From NCBI GenBank assembly GCA_047967505.1, contig CM106538.1: DNA of 64,000 nt; one strand, given 5' to 3'. A program made the translations under genes and the position numbers. Each line of letters begins with the position of its first letter. Within the stretch, counting starts at the first letter, position 1. The notes under the pieces are model-generated. The model was not told where the DNA came from, made no database searches, and saw only the letters and a list, made by a program, of their open reading frames with translations. This document shows positions 23,394 to 35,145 of this stretch, in pieces. This DNA comes from Dipteris shenzhenensis. Its lineage: Eukaryota; Polypodiophyta; Polypodiopsida; Gleicheniales.

Positions 23394-23683
23394 TTAATCT
23401 TCTTCGTATTTTCCAGAAGCTTGCATCTTCTTTGTCAAGGTGCGAGCTACTGCAATAGCTCTTGGGGCCGTACAATGTTGAATGCTCTTTCTTAAGTCAC
23501 CAAGCAAGTGGCCCCTTATGTGAGGTGCTCCCCCAAATTTTTGTATTCCACAATACTTGCATTTCCACTCAACATAGTCATGAATATTAATAACAAAGTC
23601 CCACTTTGGACCATGTGACTTACGCTTTTCCCCCTGTGCATGTGGAACAACTCTTTGAGAAGATTGTGACACCCGCATAAATC
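23394..23683 (-). pseudogene. BED-type zinc-finger exon, 3' part (split by element A)
   Basis: Minus-strand frame ending at 23394. It contains GPKWDFVINIHDYVEWKCKY then CGIQKFGGAPHIRGHL and SIQHC, which is the W...C-x2-C...H...C pattern of a BED zinc finger as in hAT-type transposases and their domesticated relatives. The rest of a hAT transposase is absent here. The 5' part of the same frame lies beyond element A at 29257-29433 and is in register once the element and one copy of the target duplication are discounted. Confidence 0.7.
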
Positions 23684-24036
23684 TGTGAAGATTGTGGGAG
23701 AGAGGGAAGGAGTCTCACTTGCGGCTTTCTCACATGCACAATGGGGGAATACACACAAAGGTGGAGGCTGAAAACAGTTTTCCTCTTCTTAGATGTGAAA
23801 GCCAAAAGAACTCAAGTACAAAGAAATAGAAGAACCCTATATGTGGGTCTCAAAACCAAACTCAACTAACTAAGGTGGCATACTAACTGAGCCACGAACT
23901 AGTGTAGATAAGGATAGCTGTCATCCAGCTATTATTCGTGGGCAGTGTACCAACCGCATCTCCAGCTAACAAGTCGGTGACATAAGTACACAACGGTCAC
24001 CCTGGCATATCTCGAGTGGAGCTCGATATCTCAACA
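23684..24036 (-). repeat. 3' LTR of element A
   Basis: 353 bp; on the minus strand it begins TGTTGAGATATCGAGC and ends CAATCTTCACA. Four substitutions separate it from the other LTR, pointing to a comparatively recent insertion. Confidence 0.96.
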
Positions 24037-25313
24037 CTCCCCCTCGAGCTCAATCCCAAATCCTGCACACCAAACAAGTCTCTGAACTTGCGCAGCTTCT
24101 CTGCGCCCACTGCTTTTGTGAATATGTCAGCTACCTGATCCTCTGTGCTGACATAAACTAGATCAATAAGACCTAGTAAAACCTTCTCCCGCACATAGTG
24201 ATAATGCACCTCAATGTGCTTTGTTCTAGCATGAAAGACTGGGTTCTTTGCCAAATGTATACTACTCATGTTGTCACAATAAATGACAACCGGCCCATCT
24301 GTAGACTGATGCATATCATAGAGTAGCTTATGCAACCAAGCTACCTCACACGCAGCCATTGCTGCACCCCTGTACTCAGCCTCTGTGCTCGACAAGGCAA
24401 CTGTAGGCTGTTTCTTGCTGCTCCAAGTGACTGCAGCACTCCCAAAAGAGAACACATATCCATTGGTAGATCGTCTATCTGAAATGCTACCAGCCCAATC
24501 AGCATCAGTGTATCCATGCAACTGTATCTGAACCCCAGCCTCATAAAATAGTCCATACTGCAATGTGGACTTCACATACCTGAGTATGCGTCTAGTCGCA
24601 TCCAAATGCGGTTTCCTTGGAGCTTGCATAAACTGACTTACCAACCCAATAGCATAGCTCAAATCTGGCCTGGTAATAGTCATGTAAATCAAACTTCCTA
24701 CTATGCGTCTGTACATAGTAGGGTCTTCCAGAAGCTCACCTGCATCTGTGCTCAGCTTCACATTCTGCTGCAAAGGAACTGAAATAGGCTTACAGCCTAT
24801 CATCCCATATTTGGATAGCATGTCCAATCCATACTGCCTCTGCAAGAGCTGTATCCCACTTGGTGATCTAATCACCTCAATGCCCAAGAAATAACGCAGC
24901 TCTCCCAAATCCTTCATCTCAAACTTCTGCCTCAATAGCATTTTCACATGAAGGATATCTTCATCACTATCACCTGTGATGATCAAATCATCAACATAAT
25001 GACCAGCAGCATAATCCCTTTCTCTGTTTTTCTCACAGAGTGAGAAATCTGCCTTGGAAATCTGAAAGCCAATAGTGACAAGATACTGTCCTATCTTGTC
25101 AGACCATGCTCTAGGTGCTTGCTTCAAGCCATACAAGGCTTTCTTCAACTTGCAAACAAACTCAGGATGAGTAGCATGAACATAACCTGCTGGCTGCTCC
25201 ATAAAGACCTCTTCTTGCAAATCACCATGCAAGAAGGCATTCTTTACATCCATCTGATGTAAAGACCATCCCTTTGATGCAGCCATAGCAATGGCTGCTC
25301 TTACGGTTTCCAT
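23997..25313 (-). pseudogene. reverse transcriptase-RNase H region of element A
   Basis: An open frame of 438 codons: RT motifs MDVKNAFLHGDLQEEVFMEQ, KLKKALYGLKQAPRAW, catalytic YVDD near 24990 and the LGELRYFLGIEV block; RNase H motifs YTDADWAGSISDRRSTNGY, ALSSTEAEYRGAAMAACEVA and HARTKHIEVHYHYVRE. The stop lies inside the 3' LTR, so the last ~13 codons are LTR sequence. It is intact in itself but cut off from gag-integrase by the upstream frameshift. Confidence 0.9.
24037..24046 (-). promoter_or_regulatory. polypurine tract of element A
   Basis: Minus strand GAGGGGGAG directly upstream of the 3' LTR; it would prime plus-strand DNA synthesis. Confidence 0.75.
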
Positions 25314-27006
25314 CCTTGCAACCGGGCTGAAAGTTTCTTCATAATCAATGCCATATGTCTGTGCATACCCCTTGACAATAATCTTGCCTTGTATCTATTC
25401 ACAGAACCATCTGCATTGTGCTTGATCTTATAAACCCACTTACAGCCAATTGCATTCTTGCCTTTAGACAAAGGCACCAATTCCCATGTAGCATTAGCAT
25501 CCAAGGCATCCATTTCTTCATCCATGGCTTTCTCCCATTTTTCATTTCCCATGGCTTGCTCAAAAGAAGTGGGTTCTGGTTCCTGTATCACTTTGACCAT
25601 ATAGGCATAGTGAATGGCTGTAAATCCATCATATTTCAGCCTATCTACAGGATACCTAACCCTGGTAGACCTGCGCAAAATAGGCTCACTTCCAAGTTCT
25701 CTCAAAACATCCCTGGTCTTCCTTACTCCAGGTGTAACAACAGAAGGAATACCCAACTCATCATCAATGCTCTGTTCTGAGCCACTGGATTCACCATCCA
25801 CACAAGAGTGACGTGCATTCACATCATACATGGGCTGATCTACCTTCTCTTTCCCTTTTCGTGATACCTGTGTACCACTCTCTGCATTGCTTTGAGGGGA
25901 TTCTCCTGATCTCAATCTGCCTGTCCATGGCGAAGTATGTGAACCACTGGTAGAGGACACTCCAGGTCCACTGATATTTTGTGATTGCTGCTGTGCATTC
26001 TGTGCAGCATTACCATTTTGTGCATCTACATCAATCATCACATTTACTGGTTTATACCAGCTGCTCATCTCATCAAAAACAACATCTCTGCTCACTGTGA
26101 ACTTACGTGTAGAAGGGTTATAGCATCTATACCCTTTCTGCTGCAGAGAATAACCAATAAAGACGCACTTCTCAGCTTTTGGATCCAACTTGGACCTCAA
26201 CTCATCTGGCACATGGACATAGGCAATGCAACCAAAAATCTTCAAATGAGAAATATCTGGTTTCCTACCAGTATACATCTCCTCTGGCGTCATGCCATGT
26301 ATTGCTGCAGTGGGAATCCTGTTCATTATATAGACTGCTGTAGCAACTGCTTCAGCCCAATAATAATCTGGTAGATCTTTTTCATTTAGCATAGCCCGAG
26401 ATACCTCTCCAATATGCCTGTTTTTTCTTTCTGCAATTCCATTTTGCTGTGGGGTATGACTGCATGAATATTGCTGCTTTATACCATGCTCCTGCAAGAA
26501 CCTTGCAAACTCATTTGAGAGGTACTCTCCCCCTCCATCTGACCTTAGGCATTTTATTTGTAGGCCTGTTTCTTTTCAACCATAGCTTTGAAAGCTATGA
26601 AGTGCCCAAACACTTCACTTTTCTTTTTCATAAAATACACCCATAATTTTCTGCTGAAGTCATCAATAAATGTGACAAAATAGTGACAGCCTCCAATAGA
26701 TGCAGCTTTTGTAGTCCACACATCAGAGTGGATTAATTCCAATGGCTTTTTACTCTCTTGAACATGCCTAGGAAAAGGTTTCCTTGCCTGTTTCCCAAAT
26801 TGACAGGCTTCACAAATCTTGTGCATTTCTGCAACCTTGAATTTTTGCAATCCTGCAACAATATTTTGGGCTTGCATTGATTTAAGTCGTTGTATATTAA
26901 CATGACCAATGCGTTTGTGCCAGATATCAATATCTGCAACTACATCGGTCCCATGTGCAAACATTGCTGCACTCAATTCAGGCATGTTTGCATCCAACGT
27001 AAACAT
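25301..27006 (-). pseudogene. integrase region of element A
   Basis: The zinc domain (WHKRIGHVNIQRLKSMQAQN ... ICEACQFGK) and catalytic core (LIHSDVW, FVTFIDDFSRKLWVYF) lie in 27006-26554. A single-base frameshift in an A-rich run near 26575 moves the rest to 26497-25301 (HTPQQNGIAERKNRH with the catalytic Glu, and IPTAAIHGMTPEEMYTGRKP). The frame reaches the RT N-terminus (EKWEKAMDEEMDALDANATW, IGCKWVYKIKHNADGSVNRY) before a third frameshift near 25340. Confidence 0.88.
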
Positions 27007-27015
27007 CCTGCCCTT

Positions 27016-28358
27016 CTACTTTCCTTTTGCTATCAAGCGACCATTATTTTTCATATCCTCAACAAAGCATCCATGAGGATTAAATCTGACCTGCAAGCCC
27101 TGCTCAACCATGTGACCAACAGAAACCAGGTTCTTGGTGATGTTCGGGACATGAAATATATCATCAGACAAGTATTTCTTTTTCCCATCCTGCATAGACA
27201 AAGGAATTTTGCCAATCTGCACAATAGGATGTGCAGTATCATCACCAGTCTCCACAAATCCTGGCTTTTCCATTTTCCTTGCATCTTGCATCCATTCTGC
27301 ATGACTTGTCATGTGGTTTGACGCACCTGAGTCAACATACCACACATCATTTTGTTCTTCTGCACTTGTCACAGAATTGGTCATATGCTGCACCATAAAT
27401 AGATGCTCATTTCTGTCATCACCCTGCCTGCTAGAAGATGCATAATTGCCTTGCTGCAATTTTCCATTCATAATGTCATTCTGTTTTTTGTAGTAGTCCT
27501 TAGCCATATGACCCATTTTGCCACAATAGTAGCATTCAACATTGCTGTTTGCATTTTGGCTTCTCTGCCATCCACCACGACCTCTTTGGCTCCCCCTGCC
27601 TCTAGAGTTACCACGTCCTCCTGCATAGGACTGGTTTTCTTGCATTTGCTGCATATTCTGATTTCTACCACGGCCTGCAGATCGGCCTCCTCTACCTCTG
27701 CCTCTACCTCTGCCAGCATTTGAGTAGAGGATAGTTTCTTTTGAAGTTCCTGCTGAAGAAGATGCACCACCATTTCTCTGCTCTTCAGAAATTAGAAGAG
27801 CAATCAGCTCCTTAAATAAGGAAAATTTTCACGGACGGCAATGGATGTCCGGAACTGTGCATAATCCTTTCCTAGACCATTCAAGGTCACGGAAACCAAA
27901 TCATCATCATCCACTGGCGACCCAATGGAAGCAAGTGCATCTGCAATTTTCTTCACTTTCATGTGGTAGTCATTTATGCTCAAATTTTCTCTCTGCACAT
28001 TGTGCAACTCCTGTTTGAGTTGCATTTTCTTGGCTTGCGTATTTGTGCTGTACATTTTTGCCAAAGTATCCCATGCCTCCTTTGGCATATTTGCATCCTG
28101 AATATGCACAATCATGGAGTCCGAAATGCTGATAGACAGCCAGTACATAACTTTCCTGGCTCTCTCATGCCATCCTTTGAATGCCTGCATTTCCTGTTGA
28201 CTGGGAACATTAGGAAGAACAGGTTCTTCTTCATTTCCTGTAATGAAATCCCAATAGCCTTTTCCCATCAAAAAATTCGTCATTCTAAACTTCCATGCCT
28301 GGAAGTTGTTCTTGTTAAGCTTTTCAGTGACAGTCTGTGAAAGAGAATCAGACGCCAT
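27016..28358 (-). pseudogene. gag and protease region of element A
   Basis: The first ATG is 28358 (MASDSLSQTVTEKLNKNNFQ); upstream extension lacks an ATG. Gag features: the KLNKNNFQAWKFRM start and the UBN2-type core (WHERARKVMYWLSISISDSM). The frame breaks near 27826 by what looks like one missing base, then resumes with an RG-rich linker and a zinc knuckle, CYYCGKMGHMAKDYY, whose final cysteine is replaced by tyrosine. The protease motif VDSGASNHMT lies near 27330. An in-frame stop at 27016-27018 separates this from integrase. Confidence 0.88.
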
Positions 28359-28890
28359 TACAAAACTCTGCAAAATATTCTGTCACTGCAAAAAAACATA
28401 GCTTTTGCCTCACACGGGCAGATCTGCAAAACTGACAAAAGTGGTATTTCACCACACAGTCACTTCCTAGTGACGATTTTGCATCAACAGGCAACAGGCA
28501 TGAATCTGCAACTCCCAATATCTCTACACACAGGCATACGATGCAATTTCTGCGGCACGTTTCCACCGACTAGCCGTGCAGTGGTCGCACAGCAAAAAAT
28601 AGGGCCTTTTTCTGAGTGCCTGCGAAGAACTTCCGCCTTCAAAACGGGCCTCGAAACGGCCTCAAAGCGGAAAAATAAAGTCACTGACGGCTTCGCCCTC
28701 TCCCGCAGCATATACTGCGCTCTCGCCACACCGCGAAGGGCGTCTCAATCTGAAACAGTGCACTCCTGCACTTCTGGCTGTGCTACCTGCAGAGATTTGC
28801 TCCCAAACTCGAAATAGGAAAGCAACACTGGTCCTCTTACCAGGACACCACGAACTTGGCTTGCTTTCTTGAACTCCTTACCACGAACAA

Positions 28891-28903
28891 GGCTCTGATA
28901 CCA
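28891..28903 (-). promoter_or_regulatory. primer-binding site of element A (tRNA-iMet)
   Basis: Minus strand TGGTATCAGAGCC, directly after the 5' LTR, is complementary to the 3' end of initiator methionine tRNA, the usual primer of plant copia elements. Confidence 0.9.
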
Positions 28904-29256
28904 TGTGAAGATTGTGGGAGAGAGGGAAGGAGTCTCACTTGCGGCTTTCTCACATGCACAATGGGGGAATACACACAAAGGTGGAGGCTGAAAACAGTTT
29001 TCCTCTTCTTAGTTGTGAAAGCCAAAAGAACTCAAGTACAAAGAAATAGAAGAACCCTATATGTGGGTCTCAAAACCAAACTCAACTAACTAAGGTGGCA
29101 TACTAACTGAGCCACGAACTAGTGTAGATAAGGATAGCTATCATCCAGCTATTATTCGTGGGCGGTGTACCAACCACATCTCCAGCTAACAAGTCGGTGA
29201 CATAAGTACACAACGGTCACCCTGGCATATCTCGAGTGGAGCTCGATATCTCAACA
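28904..29256 (-). repeat. 5' LTR of element A
   Basis: 353 bp partner of 23684-24036. The primer-binding site follows it immediately on the minus strand. Confidence 0.96.
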
Positions 29257-29433
29257 AAATCGTCTCCCCGTATCTTGGTTAAAAACCTCACAGGGTGGAT
29301 CAAGCATTGGGGTAGTGCCCATTTCGGCAATGAGATCCTCTTCTGCAACTCCTTCTTCAACCCCGGGAACATTTTCAGGCATATCAATACTGGCATGGGC
29401 ATGACTCGATGCATCCACAGTTTGCCTAGTCAC
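29257..29433 (-). pseudogene. BED-finger exon, 5' part (split by element A)
   Basis: Minus-strand frame, preceded by a stop at 29437-29439 and a possible splice acceptor (TGACTAG then GCAAAC). It contains SSHAHASIDMPENVPGVEEG and AEEDLIAEMGTTPML, an acidic low-complexity N-terminal region. It runs in the same register as the BED-finger frame at 23683-23394 when element A is removed, so both were one exon before insertion. Confidence 0.6.
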
Positions 29434-29538
29434 AACTCATCTTGAAGATTGTGAATGAGCATTTCTAATTTCATGCATTTTTGATTGTGCATTCGTAGTT
29501 GCAACACGTGCCCTATTTTTGCTCGTCATTGCCATCTC

Positions 29539-30152
29539 TATACGAAAATAATACAATGTCTGTGCTCAACAGATTACATGATCTCCTACACAAGAGAGAA
29601 AACAAGATAGTATGGAGAATCAAAAATTTGATTATTGTAGAACTAATATGATAGATGGCGTTGCCTCCCAGCCGTGCGCTCCTGTGAAAGAAGCTTCGAT
29701 GGCATGCTGGAAACAGTAGAAGATGGAGACTGAATGCTAAGGAATCAAGGTTGCTATAGCCAGTGATGAAATGGGCTTCACGGGCTTGCTCTTATATAGC
29801 CACCAGTCGTAGTCGGTTAGGCTCAATTGGGTGACCGACCTAGTCCGCCCAATATGGTCGACTGGGGGTCCATCCCAAAATAGGCCACCGACCATATGAT
29901 AGAACGGATGCGCAAAACAGAGCAATTAGCCTAGGTCTCTGTTTCGCCCACAACCATCCGAGATCATCTGAGGCTCCAAACGGGCCCCGCAACCCAAGAG
30001 TGGGTTGCCCTAGGAAATGCTCTGTCTACCCTCAGCGTGGTCAGTCAAGGGATGCCTTCCCACACTTGCATGTAGCCTAGTTGGCAGTGTGCCAACTCTA
30101 TCTGAAGCCATCCAGCCATCAAGCTACACATGGCCCCCATCTGGTGTCCAAA
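29539..30152 (-). repeat. truncated 3' LTR of element C
   Basis: Matches the downstream ~610 bp of the family LTR, then switches at CCAAACC to RNase H codons (plus strand ATGACACAACTCCAG). Confidence 0.88.
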
Positions 30153-32971
30153 CCATGACACAACTCCAGATCTAAGTGAGAAACAGTACCCTGTCACTGA
30201 TCTCCTACTGTCCACGTCTCCTGCCCAATCCAATCCGAGTCAAAGAATCCGGTCACGATGTTGCCTTTGGTATAGGTGATGCCATAATCAAGTGTGCCTT
30301 TGATGTATTTCAACACCCGCATCCCTGCCCTCCAATGGTTCTCCCGGGGCTTATTGGAAAACCTGCTAAGTACACCAGTCGCAAAGCTGATGTCCGATCG
30401 TATGTTGCACAAGTAGATCAAGGTGCCCACAAGCTTCTGTACTTCACTTTGTCCACCAGTGGTGATGAATCCTCATTTGAGAGCTTCGCATGAACCTCCA
30501 TAGGGGTATCAATTGTCTTGCACTCAGCCATGCCAAATGCCTTCAGTATCTCTCCAGTATACTTCAGTTGTGAAATGAAGATCTGTTTCAGCTCCTGCCA
30601 AACTTCAATCCCCAAACAAAAATGCATCACTCCGAGGTCTATCATTTCAAACTCTCTTCCTAGCAAATGCTTTGTCTGCGAGATCTTCTCTTCATGGTTC
30701 CCTGTTATGACAAGGTCGTCCACATAAAGGACCATGATCATACACTTGCCTCCTTCTCTGAAGATATACAAATTTGCGTCAGATGGGCTCCTCCTGAACC
30801 CGTTTTGCAGAAAGTAGGCATCAATTCACTGGTACCATGCTCGTGGGGCATGTTTCAGCCCATAAAGTGCCTTCTTCAGTTTGTAAACTTTACCTTCTGA
30901 ATCGGGGATCTCAAAACCTAGTGGTTGTTCCACGTATACCTCCTCCTTGAGATCTCCATTCAGAAAGGTGGATTTCACATCCATCTGAAACAAAGGCCAA
31001 CTTCCCTGCACAGCTAAAGCCAAAACACTGCAAATTGTGCTTAGTCGAGTTGTGGGAGCAAAAGTATCTTGATAATCAAAACCATGTATTTGTGCAAATC
31101 CTTTTGCCATGAGCCGAGCCTTGTACTTATCCAATGTGCCATCGGACTTGTACTTGATCTTGTACACCCACTTGGTTCCGATTACCTTGCATTTTGGTGG
31201 CCGATCCACAAGGTCTCAAGTGTTGTTCTTCATTATAAAGCCATACTCTGACTGCATAGCCTCCATCCACCTATCGTCACCCTGTGCCTCTTCAAGACAC
31301 TTGGGTTCATCAGCACGGATCACTTTTGTCATCAAAGCATAGTTGACCAAGTGTTCCTGTGCCCTTCTTTGCTCCTCTAATCTCTTCGACCGACAGTGTT
31401 CGGATGGTTCCTCCTCAATGGCTGGAGGTTCTCTGCCGTCCAAAAGTTGCTTTACCCACTTCAGGAATGGCCGTTGCCGTTGTGGTTCTGCAAGCTCTTC
31501 TTCATTTTCTTTGTCTTGAATCCTCCCAAGCACCGTTGGGGGAGTTTGGTATGCTATTGGTGGCGGTACTGGATGGATATCCTAGTCCTGGTTGTCTGGG
31601 AAGGAAGCGTCCTCCTCCAATTGATGCATCTATTCTAAGAAGAAAACATCATGACTTACAATTAATTTCTTGGTAATAGGGTTATAGAGACGGTGACCCT
31701 TTGCCTCTTCACTATAGCCCAAGAAATTACGCTTCCGGCACTTCGGTTCCCATTTCGTCCTGGTAGCATCAGGGACATGCACAAAACAGTGACATCCAAA
31801 AACTCTGAAATGTGCAGCTGAATGTTTCTTACCAGAGAAAGCTTGTAGTGGAGTCATCCCATTCACAGCCTTCATGTAGCTACAATTGAGGATGTAAAGT
31901 GCAGTGTTACATGCTTCAGCCCAGAAAGTCTTTGGCAAATCTTTTCCTTTCATCATACTCCGGCCCATTTTGCAGATGACGTGCATCTTGCGTTCTGCTA
32001 CTCCATTTTGCTATGATGTATGTGGCGGGGGTTTCTGCCTCTTGATTCCATGACTTTTATAGTAACTTTTGAATTCACTCAATGTGAACTCTCCACCTCT
32101 GTCCGATCTCAGCTTCTTCACCTTCCTCCTTGATTCTTTCTCGACCATTACATGCCATTCCTTGAGCCTACTGAAAGCCTCATCTTTCGTCTTCAGGAAG
32201 TATATCCATATCCTTCTACTGTAGTCATTGAGATCAGCGTCATGAAGTAGAAGGAACCACCCAAAGCTTCCATCTCCATCTTTCCGCAGAGGTCCGTGTG
32301 TACGAGCTCTAGAGGAGCCTTTGCTTTGTTAGCCTCTTTAGGAAAGGGCTGCCAATGTTGCTTGCCCATCATGTAAGCTTGACATACATCAGGCAAATCT
32401 AAAATTTCTGGTAGGTCTCCAATCATTCCACTTTTATGCATCTCCTTCAAAGAACTAAGGTTTAGATGACCAAACCTCTCATGCCACAGCTTAGTGTTCT
32501 TCACATCCACTTGAGCACTGAAAGCTGAGAGTTCGTAAATGTTGTTGCACTATGTACCTTTACCAATGACCTTTCCTTGAAGATCCAGGATCTGTGCACC
32601 ATTCTTATCGAATTGAACTTTGAGGTCTCGATCTGTGATCGTAGAAATGGACAACAAGTTCCTCTTGATATCTGGCATATAAAGAACATTGGACAACTGT
32701 TTTACAACACTCCATTTGACTTGAGAGCAATCGCACCTTTTCCTTTTGCTAGACATTTCACATCATTGCCGACTGCTACCATGATGTCATTCCCTACCGG
32801 CTGTAGAGAGGTATACCAATCCTTCTGACTCATCATGTGGCATGATGGACCACTGTCAATGATCCAAGGTTCATCCACAGGTACATGAGCTGCCTCCATA
32901 CAAATCTCCTCGATTGCGACGAAGAGCTCTATTGGTACTATCTGCGAGCTGTTGCTGGACTCTTTCTTCAC
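30153..32971 (-). pseudogene. copia pol remnant of element C
   Basis: Protease at about 32890-32860 reads IDSGPSCHMMS, with Pro for the usual Ala after DSG. Integrase blocks are 32510-32193 (KLWHERFGHLNLSSLKEMHK) and 31986-31630 (CKMGRSMMKGKDLPKTFWAE). RT blocks are 31209-30826 (MDVKSTFLNGDLKEEVYVEQ) and 30771-30418 (VLYVDDLVITGNHEEKISQT). RNase H is cut off after GSGVVS-like codons near 30153. Several frameshifts and stops break the frame. Confidence 0.85.
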
Positions 32972-33099
32972 TCCGTTCTTCTCATCTGCAATCTTCTTGT
33001 GGCACTCATTCTGCTTGTGCCCTGCCTTGTTGCAATAGAAGCACTTGATCTTCTTCTTTCTCTTTTAATCATTAGAAGAAGATGGGTTAGCAGAGTCCT

Positions 33100-33810
33100 T
33101 ACCCTTACCTTTCTTTGATCCAGTCCAAAAAGCCGAATCTTCTCCAGTCCTCATCTTTTGACGCATCTCTTCCTCCAGAACCATCACGTTGAAATCCTCA
33201 AAGTTGAGGGGCGGATTTCTATTCTGTGTATTTAGCGCCATAACAAGACCGTTGTACTTTGGTGGGAGAATCCGTATGCACCTTCATGCTAGATTCTTGC
33301 TGGTGATGGTGATGCCAATTGCAATCATCTGATCGTGCAGATTCTTCACCCTGGTGATGAACTTCTCTACTACTTCAGACTCAGACAATTTTTCGTTTGC
33401 AAGTTGAGTCGCAAGATTCTGAATCCGGGTCTGATTCGTGGTCTCATACTAATTTTTCAAGACCGTCCATGCCTCCTCCGTTGTGGTGACATGTTGAATT
33501 AACGCCATGATGGAATCACTGACACTGCAGACAATAGAACACAACGCATCTGCATTTCTTCTTGTCCATGTGAGAATCTCATCCGCAGTTGGTACTATCC
33601 GTTGTCCTGCATTGGCTGGATCGGGTCTTGGAACCAGTCTCACGTCCACCCCAGTAACAGTGTCCCAAAGCTCATATGCGCTTAGGATGGTCTTCATCTT
33701 GAACTTGCAGAGAGGATAATTAGAGCCGTCCAACTTTTCACTTTCACCGAATGGTGGGTTTCGCAGTCTTGCAGGTTGGGCGATCTCTCACAATTTGCTC
33801 GCAAACAGAA
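33100..33810 (-). pseudogene. gag remnant of element C
   Basis: Minus-strand frame includes KLDGSNYPLCKFKMKTILSA and VSDSIMALIQHVTTTEEAWT, typical of copia Gag. The ATG used in elements D and E (MAQP-) is changed to ATC here (plus strand CAT to GAT near 33769). The zinc knuckle CFYCNKAGHKQNEC at about 33010-33050 is intact. Confidence 0.8.
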
Positions 33811-33854
33811 ACACACTACCAAATCTTCTTGCTAGAGTCTAGGCTCTGATACCA

Positions 33855-34581
33855 TGTAAGAAAATAATACAACGTCTGTGCTCAACAGATAATAGGATCT
33901 CGTATGCAAGAGAGAAAACAAGATAGTATGGAGAAGAAAAAATTTGATTATTATAGAACTAATACAATAGATGGCACTACATCCCAACCGTGCACTCTGT
34001 GAAAGAAGCTTCGATGGCGTGCTGGAAACAGTAGAAGACAAAGGATGAATGTTAAGGAATCAAAGTTGTTGTAGCCAGTGATGAAATGGGCTTCACGGGC
34101 TTGCTCTTATATAGCCACCAGTCGTAGTCGGTTAGGCTCAATTGGGTGACCGACCCAGTCTGCCCAAAACGATCGACTAGGGGTCAGCAAAATAGGCCAC
34201 CGACCATACGATAGAACCGGTGTGCAAAACAGAGCAATGGACCTATGGTAGCCGTTCGGCCCATAGCCATCTGGGATCATCTAAGGCTCCAAACGAGCCC
34301 CGCAACCCGAGAGTGGGCTACTCGAGAAATGCTCTGTCTACCCTCAGTGCGGTCAGTCAAGTGATGCCTTCCCACACTTGCATGTAGCCTAGTTGGCGGT
34401 GTGCCAACTCTATCTGAAGTTGTCCAGCCATCAAGCCACACATGGCCCCCATTTGGTGTCCAAACCAGGACCTACCGGATAACCGAGCTACTCAAATGCC
34501 TTCTTCTCATATGGGGGGCTTACAAGTAGAGTTAGCTGGTTCCCGTGTAGTTACATGAGAGTGGAGCATTGATATATAACA
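33855..34581 (-). repeat. 5' LTR of element C
   Basis: On the minus strand it begins TGTTATATATCAATGC and ends TTTTCTTACA, followed by the primer-binding site TGGTATCAGAGCC at about 33842-33854. It carries the family TATA box (CTTATATAGCC on the plus strand near 34106). Confidence 0.92.
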
Positions 34582-34989
34582 ATCTCATCTTCCCCTTCTG
34601 TCCATACTTAAGGCCCTTAGCTTAAGAGTCAAGACTGCTCATTAACAATCGCATTCATTGGCACTCATGATCATGGTCCGCAAGTTCCCCAAAATGCAAG
34701 GAGTTGGAGTATAGACCACCCTCAAGAACACACAACAAACACTCGCATCCAATATCCCTCGTGTTCGTGGTCTATAATTTCTCTAAGATGCAAGGAATCA
34801 GAGGGGTAAACCACACCCAGAGGTATAATGAATGCTGGCTCATGCTAACCCACTTAGCCTTACAACCATTTAGATTCAAATTGTGGTTCACTTTCTTTCC
34901 CAACTTATCAGGATATGAACCACAAACGGATCGGATGGCAAGCCTCTATCACCATTTCCATTAATATATAGCCTCGAGGTGCATAGGAA

Positions 34990-35145
34990 ATTGGGAATCT
35001 GCATCCCATAGCACCGTCAGTACCTAAGACACTACCAGCGGCAAAATTAATATTCCCAGTGGTAATATTGATTATCTCGATGGTGTAAATACCATCGGGA
35101 ATATTAATTCTACTGCCGGTAGTGTCTTGGGTATCGGTGGTACAT
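34990..35145. repeat. inverted-repeat (fold-back/MITE-like) element
   Basis: The arm 35011-35066 (CACCGTCAGTACCTAAGACA, CTACCAGCGGCAAAATTAAT) pairs with 35088-35143 (ATTAATTCTACTGCCGGTAG, TGTCTTGGGTATCGGTGGT). The ACCGGTGGTA/TACCGCCGGTA-like motifs link it to the fold-back at 0.27-0.54 kb. Confidence 0.75.

Larger units (their letters stand above)
23684..29256 (-). mobile_element. Ty1-copia element A, full length, minus strand
   Basis: 5573 bp with two 353-bp LTRs (23684-24036 and 28904-29256) that differ at 4 positions by my reading, and a perfect 5-bp target duplication AAATC (23679-23683, 29257-29261). The order on the minus strand is 5' LTR, initiator-Met tRNA primer site, gag, protease, integrase, RT, RNase H, polypurine tract, 3' LTR, as in Ty1-copia. 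The coding region is nearly complete but carries one nonsense codon and three apparent single-base frameshifts. It is inserted into the BED-finger exon. Confidence 0.96.
29539..34581 (-). mobile_element. Ty1-copia element C, minus strand, deleted near its 3' end
   Basis: Bounded by a perfect 5-bp target duplication ATCTC (29534-29538 and 34582-34586). The 5' LTR is 33855-34581 (727 bp); the 3' LTR is present only as 29539-about 30152. The missing piece is the start of the 3' LTR, the polypurine tract and the RNase H C-terminus. The join at about 30151-30154 has an ACC(A) microhomology. The outer end of the 3' LTR is mutated (TATACG for TGTAAG). Confidence 0.93.

Noticed and set aside
29217-29445. 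Plus-strand and alternative minus-strand frames beside element A's 5' LTR
   Set aside because: Only the minus-strand frame ending GRRF is in register with the BED-finger frame on the other side of the element; the others are shadows.
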